Positions 1 through 5,816 of a DNA stretch of 15,248 nucleotides are shown here, piece by piece. Both the position numbers and the translations under genes were made by a program. The stretch is from CAYUPI01 sp964446585 (GTDB lineage Bacteria > Verrucomicrobiota > Verrucomicrobiia > Limisphaerales > UBA8199). Numbering within the stretch: the first letter of the stretch is position 1; every line of letters starts with the position of its first letter. The notes below the pieces were generated by a model. It saw only the letters and a program-made list of their open reading frames with translations, searched no databases and was not told the DNA's origin. The stretch is from the NCBI GenBank assembly GCA_964446585.1, contig CAYUPI010000095.1, forward strand, positions 1-15,248, written 5' to 3'.

Positions 1-2
1 TG

Positions 3-242
3 GTGCTGCTGGGGTTGTTCGGTGTTTGGGTGGTGCGTTACTTCGTGAAGCAGCATGAGCGGCTGCTCGAAGATCATAGGCAATCGCGAGAGTGCTACCA
101 GGAGAGTTTGCGAGGCGTGGTGGCGGAGCAGAGCGCGACGAATGCGAAGCTCGTGACTTGTCTGGAAAACAACACCAAGGTTTTGGGCCAATGCAGGGAT
201 GAGCTCAGGGCCAGGCGAAAAAAGTTGAGGGTTGAAAGCTGA
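3..242 (+). CDS. Small membrane protein with coiled-coil tail (probably 5'-partial), element cargo
   Basis: Family not recognised. The reading frame is open to the left edge and the first usable start in the window is a GTG at 3, so the true start probably lies outside. The visible protein (79 aa) has a hydrophobic N-terminal segment (residues about 1-15, LLGLFGVWVVRYFV) and then a long charged stretch rich in Glu, Gln, Arg and Lys that looks helical and coiled-coil prone. One membrane anchor followed by a coiled coil is the architecture of phage inner-membrane spanins and some holin-like proteins. A lipoprotein gene follows 53 bases later, which fits a spanin-like pair, but this is inference only. 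The last residues (KLRVES) are encoded by a degenerate heptamer repeat (223-236), so the C-terminus may be repeat-derived. Confidence 0.6.
   Translation: MLLGLFGVWVVRYFVKQHERLLEDHRQSRECYQESLRGVVAEQSATNAKLVTCLENNTKVLGQCRDELRARRKKLRVES
223..236 (-). repeat. Trace of a heptamer repeat at the end of the first gene
   Basis: The bases AGTTGAGGGTTGAA are two near-copies of a 7-base unit (GTTGAGG, GTTGAAA). Read on the other strand, the unit resembles the CTCAACT repeat found four times in tandem at 10633-10660. The peptide KLRVES encoded here is also what the reverse strand of that distant array would encode. It is short, so chance is possible. Confidence 0.3.
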
Positions 243-295
243 CAGAAAAAACGAGCGTGCTGATGCGCGCAGAATTGGAAAGGAAACAGATACCA

Positions 296-1021
296 ATGGT
301 GAGCAACAAATGCGTTAAGTGTCTTGTCGCCGTAATTCTATTTGCGGCTGTGGTGGTGGTCGGCGGCTTGAGCGGGTGCTCGACGCTGGACCGAGCGTAC
401 AATCAGGAGGTGACCTGGACGAATGCGCCTGTGGTGCATGTGTTCACGAACACGGTCGTGGTTACAAATACTGTTCCGGTGGTAACGGAGCGGACGAACA
501 TTGTTTTCGTCACGAATGCGGTCAGTGGAGCTGTGTCTGGCTACGCGGCTCGCGAACCCGTGGCGACGAACATGGTCACGGCGGTCGTGACGAATTTCGT
601 CCCGGTGTTCATGACGAACGTGGTGGCCGTGCCAGTGCCTAATTTGGTCGAGAAGCCGGGAGCCACAGCGACAATCGATGCGACGGGATCGATCATTAAC
701 ACGTTCATGCCTGGCGTTGGGAGCATCGTTGCGCTTGCGCTTGGAGGACTATATCACGGTTATCGGCAGGTTCGGAATCGCAAGGTGAACGAAGCGCTCG
801 TGCAGGGCGTGGAAACGGCGCGGGCGGTTCTTACGACTACGCCGCAGGGGCAGGCCGCTGACGCGCAGTTAGTGAAGTGGCTGATGGAGCATCAGAAGGA
901 GGCGGGTGTTTTCGCGACAGTCTCAACGTTGGTGGATCAGCTCAGCGATAATCCCGTGGCGAAGATCACTGCGCAGGAGATTGCCGACAGGTTGAAGCAG
1001 GCGAAGCCGCAGGCGGCATAA
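296..1021 (+). CDS. Thr-Asn-x-Val repeat lipoprotein, element cargo
   Basis: Function unknown. The ATG at 296 is preferred over the one at 257 because an AAAGGAAA-type ribosome binding site (279-286) lies 9 bases upstream and the signal peptide then starts at residue 1. The 241-aa protein has a lipoprotein signal with a hydrophobic core at residues 9-24 and lipobox LSGC with Cys28, so it should be lipid-anchored. Residues 40-115 contain eight Thr-Asn pairs (42, 51, 57, 67, 73, 91, 99, 107), mostly followed by a hydrophobic pair, giving an alternating, beta-prone repeat. A Gly-rich hydrophobic patch follows (138-153), then a charged helical region (160-235). It lies between two other small envelope-type genes in the integrated element. 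An outer-membrane spanin-like or surface role is possible but unproven. Confidence 0.72.
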   Translation: MVSNKCVKCLVAVILFAAVVVVGGLSGCSTLDRAYNQEVTWTNAPVVHVFTNTVVVTNTVPVVTERTNIVFVTNAVSGAVSGYAAREPVATNMVTAVVTNFVPVFMTNVVAVPVPNLVEKPGATATIDATGSIINTFMPGVGSIVALALGGLYHGYRQVRNRKVNEALVQGVETARAVLTTTPQGQAADAQLVKWLMEHQKEAGVFATVSTLVDQLSDNPVAKITAQEIADRLKQAKPQAA

Positions 1022-1038
1022 GGAAGGAAGGGCTGATT

Positions 1039-1446
1039 ATGAAGAAGCTGTTACGGCTCGTGTCCTGCGCGCTGACTTTGAGCGCTGTAATCTTAGTCGC
1101 GTTGAAGACCGCAACTGTGCTGGCGCAGACCGGTGCCGGCAGGCTGACTATACAGCTCACCAATGTCGTTGATGAGCCAATCGTGGATTATGACGGGGTC
1201 GTCGCCCCCATGGTTCCAGCGGAAGGTGGCACATTCGCGGTGCCCATTATTTGTTACTGCGGGGTGGCGGTCGTGCTTGGAATAGAGGGTTGCGATACCA
1301 ACTCTTTGCGCATCGAAAGTTCCAGGGAGCTTACGAACTGGTTCCCGTTTCCGCAGCCAGGCTTCCAGTTGAGACTCGGGACCAACTCGCCGGCCGTAAT
1401 TCCGATAACTGGGACAAATCAGTTTTTTCGGGCGGCGGGGGAATGA
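1039..1446 (+). CDS. Small secreted protein with verrucomicrobial NQFFRA-type C-terminus
   Basis: Function unknown. The start at 1039 is supported by a purine-rich AAGGAAGG stretch (1021-1032) just upstream, directly after the stop of the lipoprotein gene, so the two are probably co-transcribed. The 135-aa protein has a Sec-type signal peptide (Lys-Lys at 2-3, hydrophobic core 7-22, likely cleavage near residue 29-30 after VLA). The mature part is short and beta-rich, with three Cys at 72, 74 and 85 that could form disulfides. The C-terminal segment, from SSRELTNW (94-101) to NQFFRA (127-132), resembles the tail seen on many secreted verrucomicrobial proteins (recalled, not searched). Its 3' end lies 14 bases before the start chosen for the next gene. 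Confidence 0.65.
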   Translation: MKKLLRLVSCALTLSAVILVALKTATVLAQTGAGRLTIQLTNVVDEPIVDYDGVVAPMVPAEGGTFAVPIICYCGVAVVLGIEGCDTNSLRIESSRELTNWFPFPQPGFQLRLGTNSPAVIPITGTNQFFRAAGE

Positions 1447-1460
1447 TGCAAGGAAGTAAC

Positions 1461-1775
1461 ATGGCTCCGTTTATTGTTCATGATCGGCGATGGCCCGCGT
1501 GTGTTGGGGTGGAGGAGGCTGCCAAGATTTTCGGGTGGCCGCTCTATTTCTTCCCGCTGTTGATCCGCTCGGGTCATCTCAAGCCACTTGGTAAGCCAGC
1601 TCAGAATGGCCGAAAGTGGTTCGCCAGCGTCGAGCTTGAGCGTTTGGGCCTGGACAAGGAATGGCTCGATAAAGCAATCCGGATTGTCGAGAAGCATGTG
1701 CACGACGCAAATCTAAAGCAGAAAGGCAAGGAACCGGTGGTCCTTGCCTCTCAGGTTGCGCTGCCGGCCGCTTAG
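1461..1775 (+). CDS. Small helix-turn-helix DNA-binding protein, possible excisionase
   Basis: 104 aa. The ATG at 1461 is chosen because AAGGA (1450-1454) lies 6 bases upstream. The earlier in-frame ATGs at 1443 and 1446 overlap the previous stop, and the longer open frame back to 1251 lies inside the previous gene. Residues 16-66 look like a winged helix-turn-helix of the MerR/excisionase kind: VEEAAKIFG as the first helix, then LLIRSGHLKPLG, the NGRKWFA wing and the helix SVELERLGLD. I recall similar LKPLG-x-P-x-x-NG proteins being common in Verrucomicrobiota. A role as recombination directionality factor is suggested by its position: its stop overlaps the stop of the convergent integrase by three bases. 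A plain transcriptional regulator is equally possible. Confidence 0.72.
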   Translation: MAPFIVHDRRWPACVGVEEAAKIFGWPLYFFPLLIRSGHLKPLGKPAQNGRKWFASVELERLGLDKEWLDKAIRIVEKHVHDANLKQKGKEPVVLASQVALPAA

Positions 1776-2791
1776 GCCGCGGCCGTTGCGTTTTCGGCTG
1801 CGCGTTTCTCGTATTCTTCCAGGGAGGGAATCTTCACCAACGCTCGTTTGGCGTAGGCACGATGAACGGCTTTCGAGCAGTGACCCAAAGCTTCCTGGGC
1901 GAAGCGTTCAGGGTAGCCAGCAGTTTTTGCTCGCTCGGCCCATGCATAGCGATAGCTGTGGAGGGAAACTCCGCTTATTTTCACCAGACGGCAGCGACGG
2001 ATAAACGCTTTGGCCCTATCGGATTCCTTCATCCCAGCGATGTTGGGAAGAAGGTAACCTTCGCTTGGGAGGTCGCTCAGAATTTGTTCCGCTTCACCAC
2101 CGAAATGAAGCTGCACGACTGTGCCGGTTTTCATTCGTGAAAAGCTGATCACTTTTTGATTCCAATCGACATTCTCGGCCCGGAGGGCGGCGACGTCGGA
2201 TTGAGAGCCGCCGACGTGCCAAAGCATCTGATAGTAAGCGCGCCACTCCGGGTTCTGCTCGCCGGCAAGGATTGCCTGGTGCTCGCTGAGTGTGACGGCT
2301 CGCTTCTCTTTGAACTGAATTTTCGGCCATTGCCGGCGCACGATGATCGGAGTGGGGAGCCAGTTCATATCGAGCGCGAAGTTGTGCAGGCGGCGCAGGA
2401 AGATGTTTGTACAGACCGTGCCCCGATCGAGCATTGCGATGAAATGCTCAGCGCGGGTTTCTATCACTGGGAGGTTGCGGATGAGGTCGAAGGGCTTTTC
2501 CCTCATTCCTCGCACCCAGCGAGACTGAGCTTCTCCTCTCTTTGTTTTCGCGGCTTCGTCCATTACGTTCTGCCAAGTGCGCGAGCTGAATGCGAGATCG
2601 CTGTGCTGCAGGTACACTCGAGCAAGCCGCAGGTTCATGGCCGGCTGCTTATGTGCCTCGTTCATGCCGAGCAGTAGGCGTTGGGCTTCTGCGCGAACTT
2701 TTGTGTTGAGGCTCTGGAAGTTTTTGGTGCTGTTGTCGAAGGCGTAGTAAACGCTTTTTCGGCGGAGGAACAGTCGATAACGATCTTTCAT
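1772..2791 (-). CDS. Tyrosine recombinase / integrase with Gln in place of catalytic Arg I
   Basis: Site-specific recombinase likely to integrate and excise the element at the adjacent tRNA-Thr. The ATG at 2791 gives 339 aa, starting MKDRYRLFLRRKSVYY, which looks like a true N-terminus. In-frame starts at 2824 and 2893 exist, and none of the three has a clear ribosome binding site. Residues about 1-60 form an N-terminal beta segment, about 65-150 a SAM-like core-binding region, and about 165-325 the catalytic domain. Seen in the catalytic domain: Lys221 (KTGT hairpin), His278 and Arg281 (HSYR), His304 (LGH) and the Tyr313 nucleophile (HRAYAK). Where most family members have Arg in the T-G-x-R box, this one reads GGSQSD with Gln197 (codon at 2201-2203). 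It converges on the helix-turn-helix gene. Confidence 0.9.
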   Translation of the reverse strand: MKDRYRLFLRRKSVYYAFDNSTKNFQSLNTKVRAEAQRLLLGMNEAHKQPAMNLRLARVYLQHSDLAFSSRTWQNVMDEAAKTKRGEAQSRWVRGMREKPFDLIRNLPVIETRAEHFIAMLDRGTVCTNIFLRRLHNFALDMNWLPTPIIVRRQWPKIQFKEKRAVTLSEHQAILAGEQNPEWRAYYQMLWHVGGSQSDVAALRAENVDWNQKVISFSRMKTGTVVQLHFGGEAEQILSDLPSEGYLLPNIAGMKESDRAKAFIRRCRLVKISGVSLHSYRYAWAERAKTAGYPERFAQEALGHCSKAVHRAYAKRALVKIPSLEEYEKRAAENATAAA

Positions 2792-2895
2792 GTTCAGCGT
2801 TATCGAGACTAGCCTTTGGACCATCCGAACGATTAAGCAATTTCGGCGCAAGAACGCCGAAAGGTTGAGAGCATTGTCCAAGCAAGCTCGCAACT

Positions 2896-2916
2896 GTTAG
2901 CCAAAACCGTTAGCCA
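2896..2916. repeat. 13-base-period direct repeat between integrase and tRNA
   Basis: GTTAGCCA occurs at 2896-2903 and again at 2909-2916. Directly repeated short sites between an integrase gene and its att site are typical of arm-type integrase binding sites, but this is inference from position. The second copy also contains GCCATTGG (2913-2920), the reverse complement of 2969-2976 in the tRNA acceptor region. Confidence 0.4.
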
Positions 2917-2963
2917 TTGGGCTGGCCATCCTCCTAATCCTTTGCCGCAGAGACGGTAAGGAC

Positions 2964-2990
2964 TGGAGCCAATGGCCGGGATTGAACCGG
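2964..2990. other. Putative att site (tRNA-Thr 3' end)
   Basis: Elements that integrate in tRNA genes usually cross over in the 3' half and restore it. The integrase lies on the 3' side of this tRNA, so this stretch (T arm, acceptor and CCA) is the likely junction. No second copy is visible in the window; it would be expected at the far left end of the element. The exact core limits cannot be set from one copy. Confidence 0.45.
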
Positions 2991-3038
2991 CGACCGACGG
3001 TTTACGAAACCGTTGCTCTACCGCTGAGCTACATTGGC
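2964..3038 (-). tRNA. tRNA-Thr (anticodon CGT)
   Basis: Read on the minus strand, all cloverleaf parts are present. The acceptor stem is GCCAATG with CATTGGC, the D arm is GCTC-AGCGGTA-GAGC, and the anticodon stem is ACGGT/ACCGT around the loop TTCGTAA, giving anticodon CGT, which reads ACG (Thr). The variable loop is 5 bases, the T arm is GCCGG-TTCAATC-CCGGC, the discriminator is T, and the CCA end is encoded (2964-2966). The gene is intact. Its 3' end points to the integrase gene about 170 bases away, so the 3' half is the probable attachment site. Confidence 0.96.
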
Positions 3039-3046
3039 ACCACAGG

Positions 3047-3062
3047 CCCTGAACACTCAGGG
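3047..3062. other. Hairpin upstream of tRNA-Thr
   Basis: CCCTGA-ACAC-TCAGGG is a perfect 6-base stem with a 4-base loop, just upstream of the tRNA 5' end on the minus strand. There is no T-run, so a classic intrinsic terminator is not supported. I see no gene in 3039-3247, only this and the next hairpin. Confidence 0.3.
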
Positions 3063-3210
3063 AGGCCGGCACATGTCAGGCCATTTCACTACGGCGGAGA
3101 GCATACATGCCCGGTCGCGTGGATGCAAGCAGATGCAGAAATTTGCCTGGGGGCGCAACCTCCCCTGAGCAACTATTTGGCTGATGGCGGAGCGTGTGGT
3201 GGACCGCTCT

Positions 3211-3230
3211 CAGCTCGTCACTGCGAGCTG
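3211..3230 (-). terminator. Hairpin after the DUF3303-like gene, possible terminator
   Basis: CAGCTCG-TCACTG-CGAGCTG is a perfect 7-base stem with a 6-base loop. On the minus strand it begins 17 bases after the stop of the DUF3303-like gene, where a transcript of the crcB cluster would end. No T-run follows, so the termination role is uncertain. Confidence 0.35.
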
Positions 3231-3247
3231 TCGCGCGAGCGGGCCTC

Positions 3248-3532
3248 TTACCGCGTGGACTTGTCGACATAAACCTCCCAGCCCTTCTCCGCAGGGAGAA
3301 CCGGGAAGATGTCGAAAATCAGTTCCGGCCAATCCGCAGTGTACCGCTGGATAGATTCGGCAGTGTCGGTCTCGAAATGGACCACGGCGCGGCCTCCCTG
3401 CACATCCATATAACTCTGCGTGTTCTTGAAACCGGTAGGATACGTGTAGTGCCGACGACGCAACAGCAGCTCCTGAGTGGTCTTGCCGTCCCGCGGAAAA
3501 GTAACGATGGCGACGTAGTGCATACGTGGCAT
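3248..3532 (-). CDS. DUF3303-like small protein
   Basis: 94 aa with no signal peptide or membrane segment, so probably cytoplasmic. The pattern is a ferredoxin-like alpha/beta fold: a first strand MHYVAIVTF, a middle segment GRAVVHFETDTAESIQRYTADW (positions 47-68) and a last strand IFDIFPVLP. This resembles the DUF3303 family (strand, then ETD followed by a helix, then F-x-x-x-PV), whose function is not established. Starts at 3532 (MPRMHYV) and 3523 (MHYV) are both possible, and neither has a clear ribosome binding site. It follows the DUF190 gene on the same strand after 48 bases, so it may be the last gene of the crcB cluster. Family assignment is from memory of the pattern. Confidence 0.6.
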   Translation of the reverse strand: MPRMHYVAIVTFPRDGKTTQELLLRRRHYTYPTGFKNTQSYMDVQGGRAVVHFETDTAESIQRYTADWPELIFDIFPVLPAEKGWEVYVDKSTR

Positions 3533-3580
3533 TATTCAAAACTCAGCCCACGATGCAATTCTTCGATTCGCAGAAGACTT

Positions 3581-3940
3581 TCAGGTTTCCGGCGGCGGAG
3601 GCACGTCCTGGCCGGATCGGTAGTGAATAACCTTGACCTTTTCGAGCGTCACCAGGCCGCCCTTCATCATTTCATCAAGGACTGGCAGGAATTCCTTTAT
3701 CTTTTCCTCGCTGTCCACGATTTCAATCACCAAAGGCAAGTCCATTGAGAGCCTGAGAATTTTGGCGGTGTGCAGCCGGCTGGATTTGCCGAAGCCCATC
3801 GCGCCACGCAGCACGGTCGAGCCGGCCAGGTGCAGCTCACGCGCCTTAAGCACGATGGCCTCGTAGAGCGGCTGGTGTTGCCAGCGATCGGTTTCGCCGA
3901 TAAATATCCGCAGCAACATGGCGTCCTGGGGCAGGTGCAT
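3581..3940 (-). CDS. DUF190 (PII-like) protein beside CrcB
   Basis: 119-aa cytoplasmic protein of the DUF190 family, whose known structures resemble PII-type signalling proteins. Diagnostic parts are LRIFIGETDRW (10-20), the helix HQPLYEAIVLKARELHLAG (22-40), TVLRGAMGFGKSSRLHTAK (42-60) and the strand DLPLVIEIVD (67-76), followed by a helix containing the second Met-rich part (about 79-93). The start at 3940 is well supported: GAAAGGA (minus strand, 3949-3955) lies 8 bases upstream, inside the end of crcB. The gap to crcB is only 2 bases, so the two are almost certainly co-transcribed and coupled. DUF190 genes often sit next to crcB, suggesting a regulatory role for the fluoride channel, which has not been shown here. 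The C-terminus is a short Pro-rich tail. Confidence 0.88.
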   Translation of the reverse strand: MHLPQDAMLLRIFIGETDRWQHQPLYEAIVLKARELHLAGSTVLRGAMGFGKSSRLHTAKILRLSMDLPLVIEIVDSEEKIKEFLPVLDEMMKGGLVTLEKVKVIHYRSGQDVPPPPET

Positions 3941-3942
3941 AC

Positions 3943-4344
3943 TTATTGTCCTTTCATTGAGTTAAGGCTCATCGCCAGGACGTGACCCAGCCAGACTCCA
4001 ACCAGGCATAACACAAGCGAGAGGGCCGCATTTGCACCCGCTTTGAACCACTCGCCGTCCTCGACCAGACTGAGCGTCTGCAAGCTGAACGAAGAAAAAG
4101 TCGTGTAGCCTCCGCAAATGCCGAGCATGAAGAACTGGCGGAACGACGCCGGTGCCAGCCAGCGCCCGTCAGGCCCGGTGAGCGCGGCAAAAAGTCCGAT
4201 GACGAACGAGCCTGAGACATTCACCAAGAGTGTGCCCCACGGGAACGTTTCGCCGAACCGTTGGGCAATGATGCCGGACGCCCACCATCTGGCCAGGCTG
4301 CCCAGTCCTCCGCCGAAAAATATCCAGATCGCGTTCGCCATCAT
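3943..4344 (-). CDS. crcB: Fluoride channel CrcB (Fluc)
   Basis: Inner-membrane fluoride channel that lets toxic fluoride leave the cell; family members work as dual-topology dimers. The 133-aa protein has about four hydrophobic segments. Family motifs are present: GGGLGSLARWW (10-20), PWGTLLVNVSGSF with the conserved Asn (about 34-46), and GICGGYTTFSSFS (about 70-82), which carries the Thr-Thr-Phe-Ser signature. The frame is open upstream to 4494, but the extra 50 residues are not CrcB-like, so the ATG at 4344 (or the adjacent 4341) is chosen. It is first in the crcB-DUF190-DUF3303 cluster and diverges from the beta-propeller gene. I saw no fluoride riboswitch in the 140 bases upstream, only the inverted repeat at 4370-4391. 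Confidence 0.93.
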   Translation of the reverse strand: MMANAIWIFFGGGLGSLARWWASGIIAQRFGETFPWGTLLVNVSGSFVIGLFAALTGPDGRWLAPASFRQFFMLGICGGYTTFSSFSLQTLSLVEDGEWFKAGANAALSLVLCLVGVWLGHVLAMSLNSMKGQ

Positions 4345-4369
4345 CCTGACTCTGCCACAATTCATTGTA

Positions 4370-4391
4370 GGAGACGACGTGAGGAGTCTCC
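4370..4391. promoter_or_regulatory. Inverted repeat between crcB and the propeller gene
   Basis: GGAGAC (4370-4375) and GTCTCC (4386-4391) form a perfect 6-base inverted repeat with a 10-base spacer, starting 26 bases upstream of the crcB start. It could be an operator or a transcript hairpin in the crcB leader. It lacks the conserved bases of the fluoride (crcB) riboswitch that I remember. Confidence 0.35.
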
Positions 4392-4482
4392 AATTATTCT
4401 TTCGGCACAGAGACAGCCAATTTTCAAACTCCGCCCTTGACCATGCTGCGGAGCCGCGTAGGTTCACGCGCGTCACCAGAAC

Positions 4483-5808
4483 ATGAAACCGCATCTCCTT
4501 CCACTTGCCTTGCTATTCACAGCCAATCTCTCGGCTACAAATTGGCCGCAGTTCCGCGGTCCCCAGGCCAGTGGGCTGGACACCAACGCTCCGGCGCCGG
4601 TGCAATGGGAAGTTGAGAAGGGTGAGAACATTCGATGGCAGGCAGCAATACCCGGCCTGGGCCATTCGTCGCCGATCCTTTGGGCCGAGCGCGTCTATGT
4701 GACCACGGCGGTGCATCCGGGAAAAGCAGATCTGAAGGTCGGCCTCTACGGCGATATCGGCTCGTCCACCGACGTCGGACCACAGGAGTGGCGATTGCTG
4801 GCCGTGGACAAGGCGACGGGCAAGATCGTTTGGGACAAACTCGGCCTTTCGGCCACACCGCGGGCCAAGCGCCATCCCAAGGGCAGCCATTGCAGTTCTA
4901 CGCCGGCTACCGATGGCCGATTCATTGTCGCCATTTTCGGTTCCGAGGGACTGTTTTGTTTCGACATGGAGGGCAAACTTGTCTGGAAAAAGGATCTCGG
5001 GCCGATGGACTCCGGCTTTTATATGGTCAAAAGCGCCCAGTGGGGATTCGCCAGCTCACCCGTCATCCAGGGGGACAAAGTGGTGGTGTTGTGTGACGTG
5101 GAAACGAACTCGTTCCTCGCCGTTTTCGATCTCAAAAATGGCAAAGAACTGTGGCGCACGGTGCGCACCGATGTGCCCACCTGGGGCACACCGACCCTGA
5201 CCCGGTCGGGTTCGAAGATGGAGATTCTGGTAAATGGATGGCATCACACGGGCGCGTATGATTTCGCCGACGGCCAGGAAATCTGGAAGCTGGATGGGGG
5301 CGGCGACATTCCTGTGCCGACACCAGTCGTGGCCGATGGATTGGCGTACTTCACCAGCGCGCATGGACGGGCCCGGCCCATGCGCGCGATTCGCCTCGAC
5401 GCGACCGGCGACATTACGCCGCTGCAAGTCGGGGCGACGAATGCGGCGATCGTCTGGGCCCACGAACGCCAAGGCAACTACATGCAAACGCCGATTGTGG
5501 TCGGCGACAAAGTGTACGCGTGCTTCGACAGCGGCGTGCTGAGTTGCTTTGCGGCCAGGACTGGCGTGATTGCATATAGCCAGCGTTTGGGCAGCGGCGC
5601 TGAAGGGTTTACGGCCTCACCGGTGTCGGATGGCCGGCATCTCTATGTGACGAGCGAAGTAGGCAACGTCTTTGTGGTCCCGGCCACGAGCACATTTTCG
5701 GTCAGCGCCACCAACAAGCTGGGCGAGACGTGCATGGCGTCGCCGGCACTTTGCGATGGGACGCTTTTCTTCCGGACGCGAGACAAATTAATCGCCGTGG
5801 GCAAATGA
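4483..5808 (+). CDS. Secreted PQQ-type beta-propeller protein (BamB-like fold)
   Basis: 441 aa with a short N-terminal signal peptide (residues 1-18, hydrophobic LLPLALLFTA) ahead of NWPQFRGPQASG (20-31), the N-terminal signature of a large propeller group in Planctomycetes and Verrucomicrobia. The rest consists of repeating WD/PQQ-like blades, each with a SSPILWAERVYVTT- or PVSDGRHLYVTSEVG-type strand set and 'A-x-D-x-x-TG-x-x-x-W' turns (for example AVDKATGKIVW at about 107-117 and FDLKNGKELW at about 215-224). No dehydrogenase active site is evident, so binding PQQ is not implied; a periplasmic scaffold or ligand-binding role is likelier. The ATG at 4483 has no strong ribosome binding site. 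The gene ends 8 bases before the convergent rnhC stop. Confidence 0.85.
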   Translation: MKPHLLPLALLFTANLSATNWPQFRGPQASGLDTNAPAPVQWEVEKGENIRWQAAIPGLGHSSPILWAERVYVTTAVHPGKADLKVGLYGDIGSSTDVGPQEWRLLAVDKATGKIVWDKLGLSATPRAKRHPKGSHCSSTPATDGRFIVAIFGSEGLFCFDMEGKLVWKKDLGPMDSGFYMVKSAQWGFASSPVIQGDKVVVLCDVETNSFLAVFDLKNGKELWRTVRTDVPTWGTPTLTRSGSKMEILVNGWHHTGAYDFADGQEIWKLDGGGDIPVPTPVVADGLAYFTSAHGRARPMRAIRLDATGDITPLQVGATNAAIVWAHERQGNYMQTPIVVGDKVYACFDSGVLSCFAARTGVIAYSQRLGSGAEGFTASPVSDGRHLYVTSEVGNVFVVPATSTFSVSATNKLGETCMASPALCDGTLFFRTRDKLIAVGK

Positions 5809-5816
5809 CGCGCCTA

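Noticed and set aside
2156..2677. 173-aa plus-strand open frame opposite the integrase
   Set aside because: It is antisense to the integrase catalytic domain, and no family was recognised.
2792..2893. N-terminal extension of the integrase to 2893
   Set aside because: The extra 34 residues do not resemble the family N-terminus, which begins at MKDRYRLF. The longer start has no ribosome binding site either, so this is a preference, not proof.
2982..3272. 96-aa plus-strand open frame over the tRNA region
   Set aside because: It runs through the tRNA gene and overlaps the end of the DUF3303-like gene; it has no signal or motif.
4345..4482. Fluoride riboswitch upstream of crcB
   Set aside because: I searched the minus-strand leader by eye for the GGNGAUGG-type start and the pseudoknot partners and did not find them. 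A covariance search could still overturn this.
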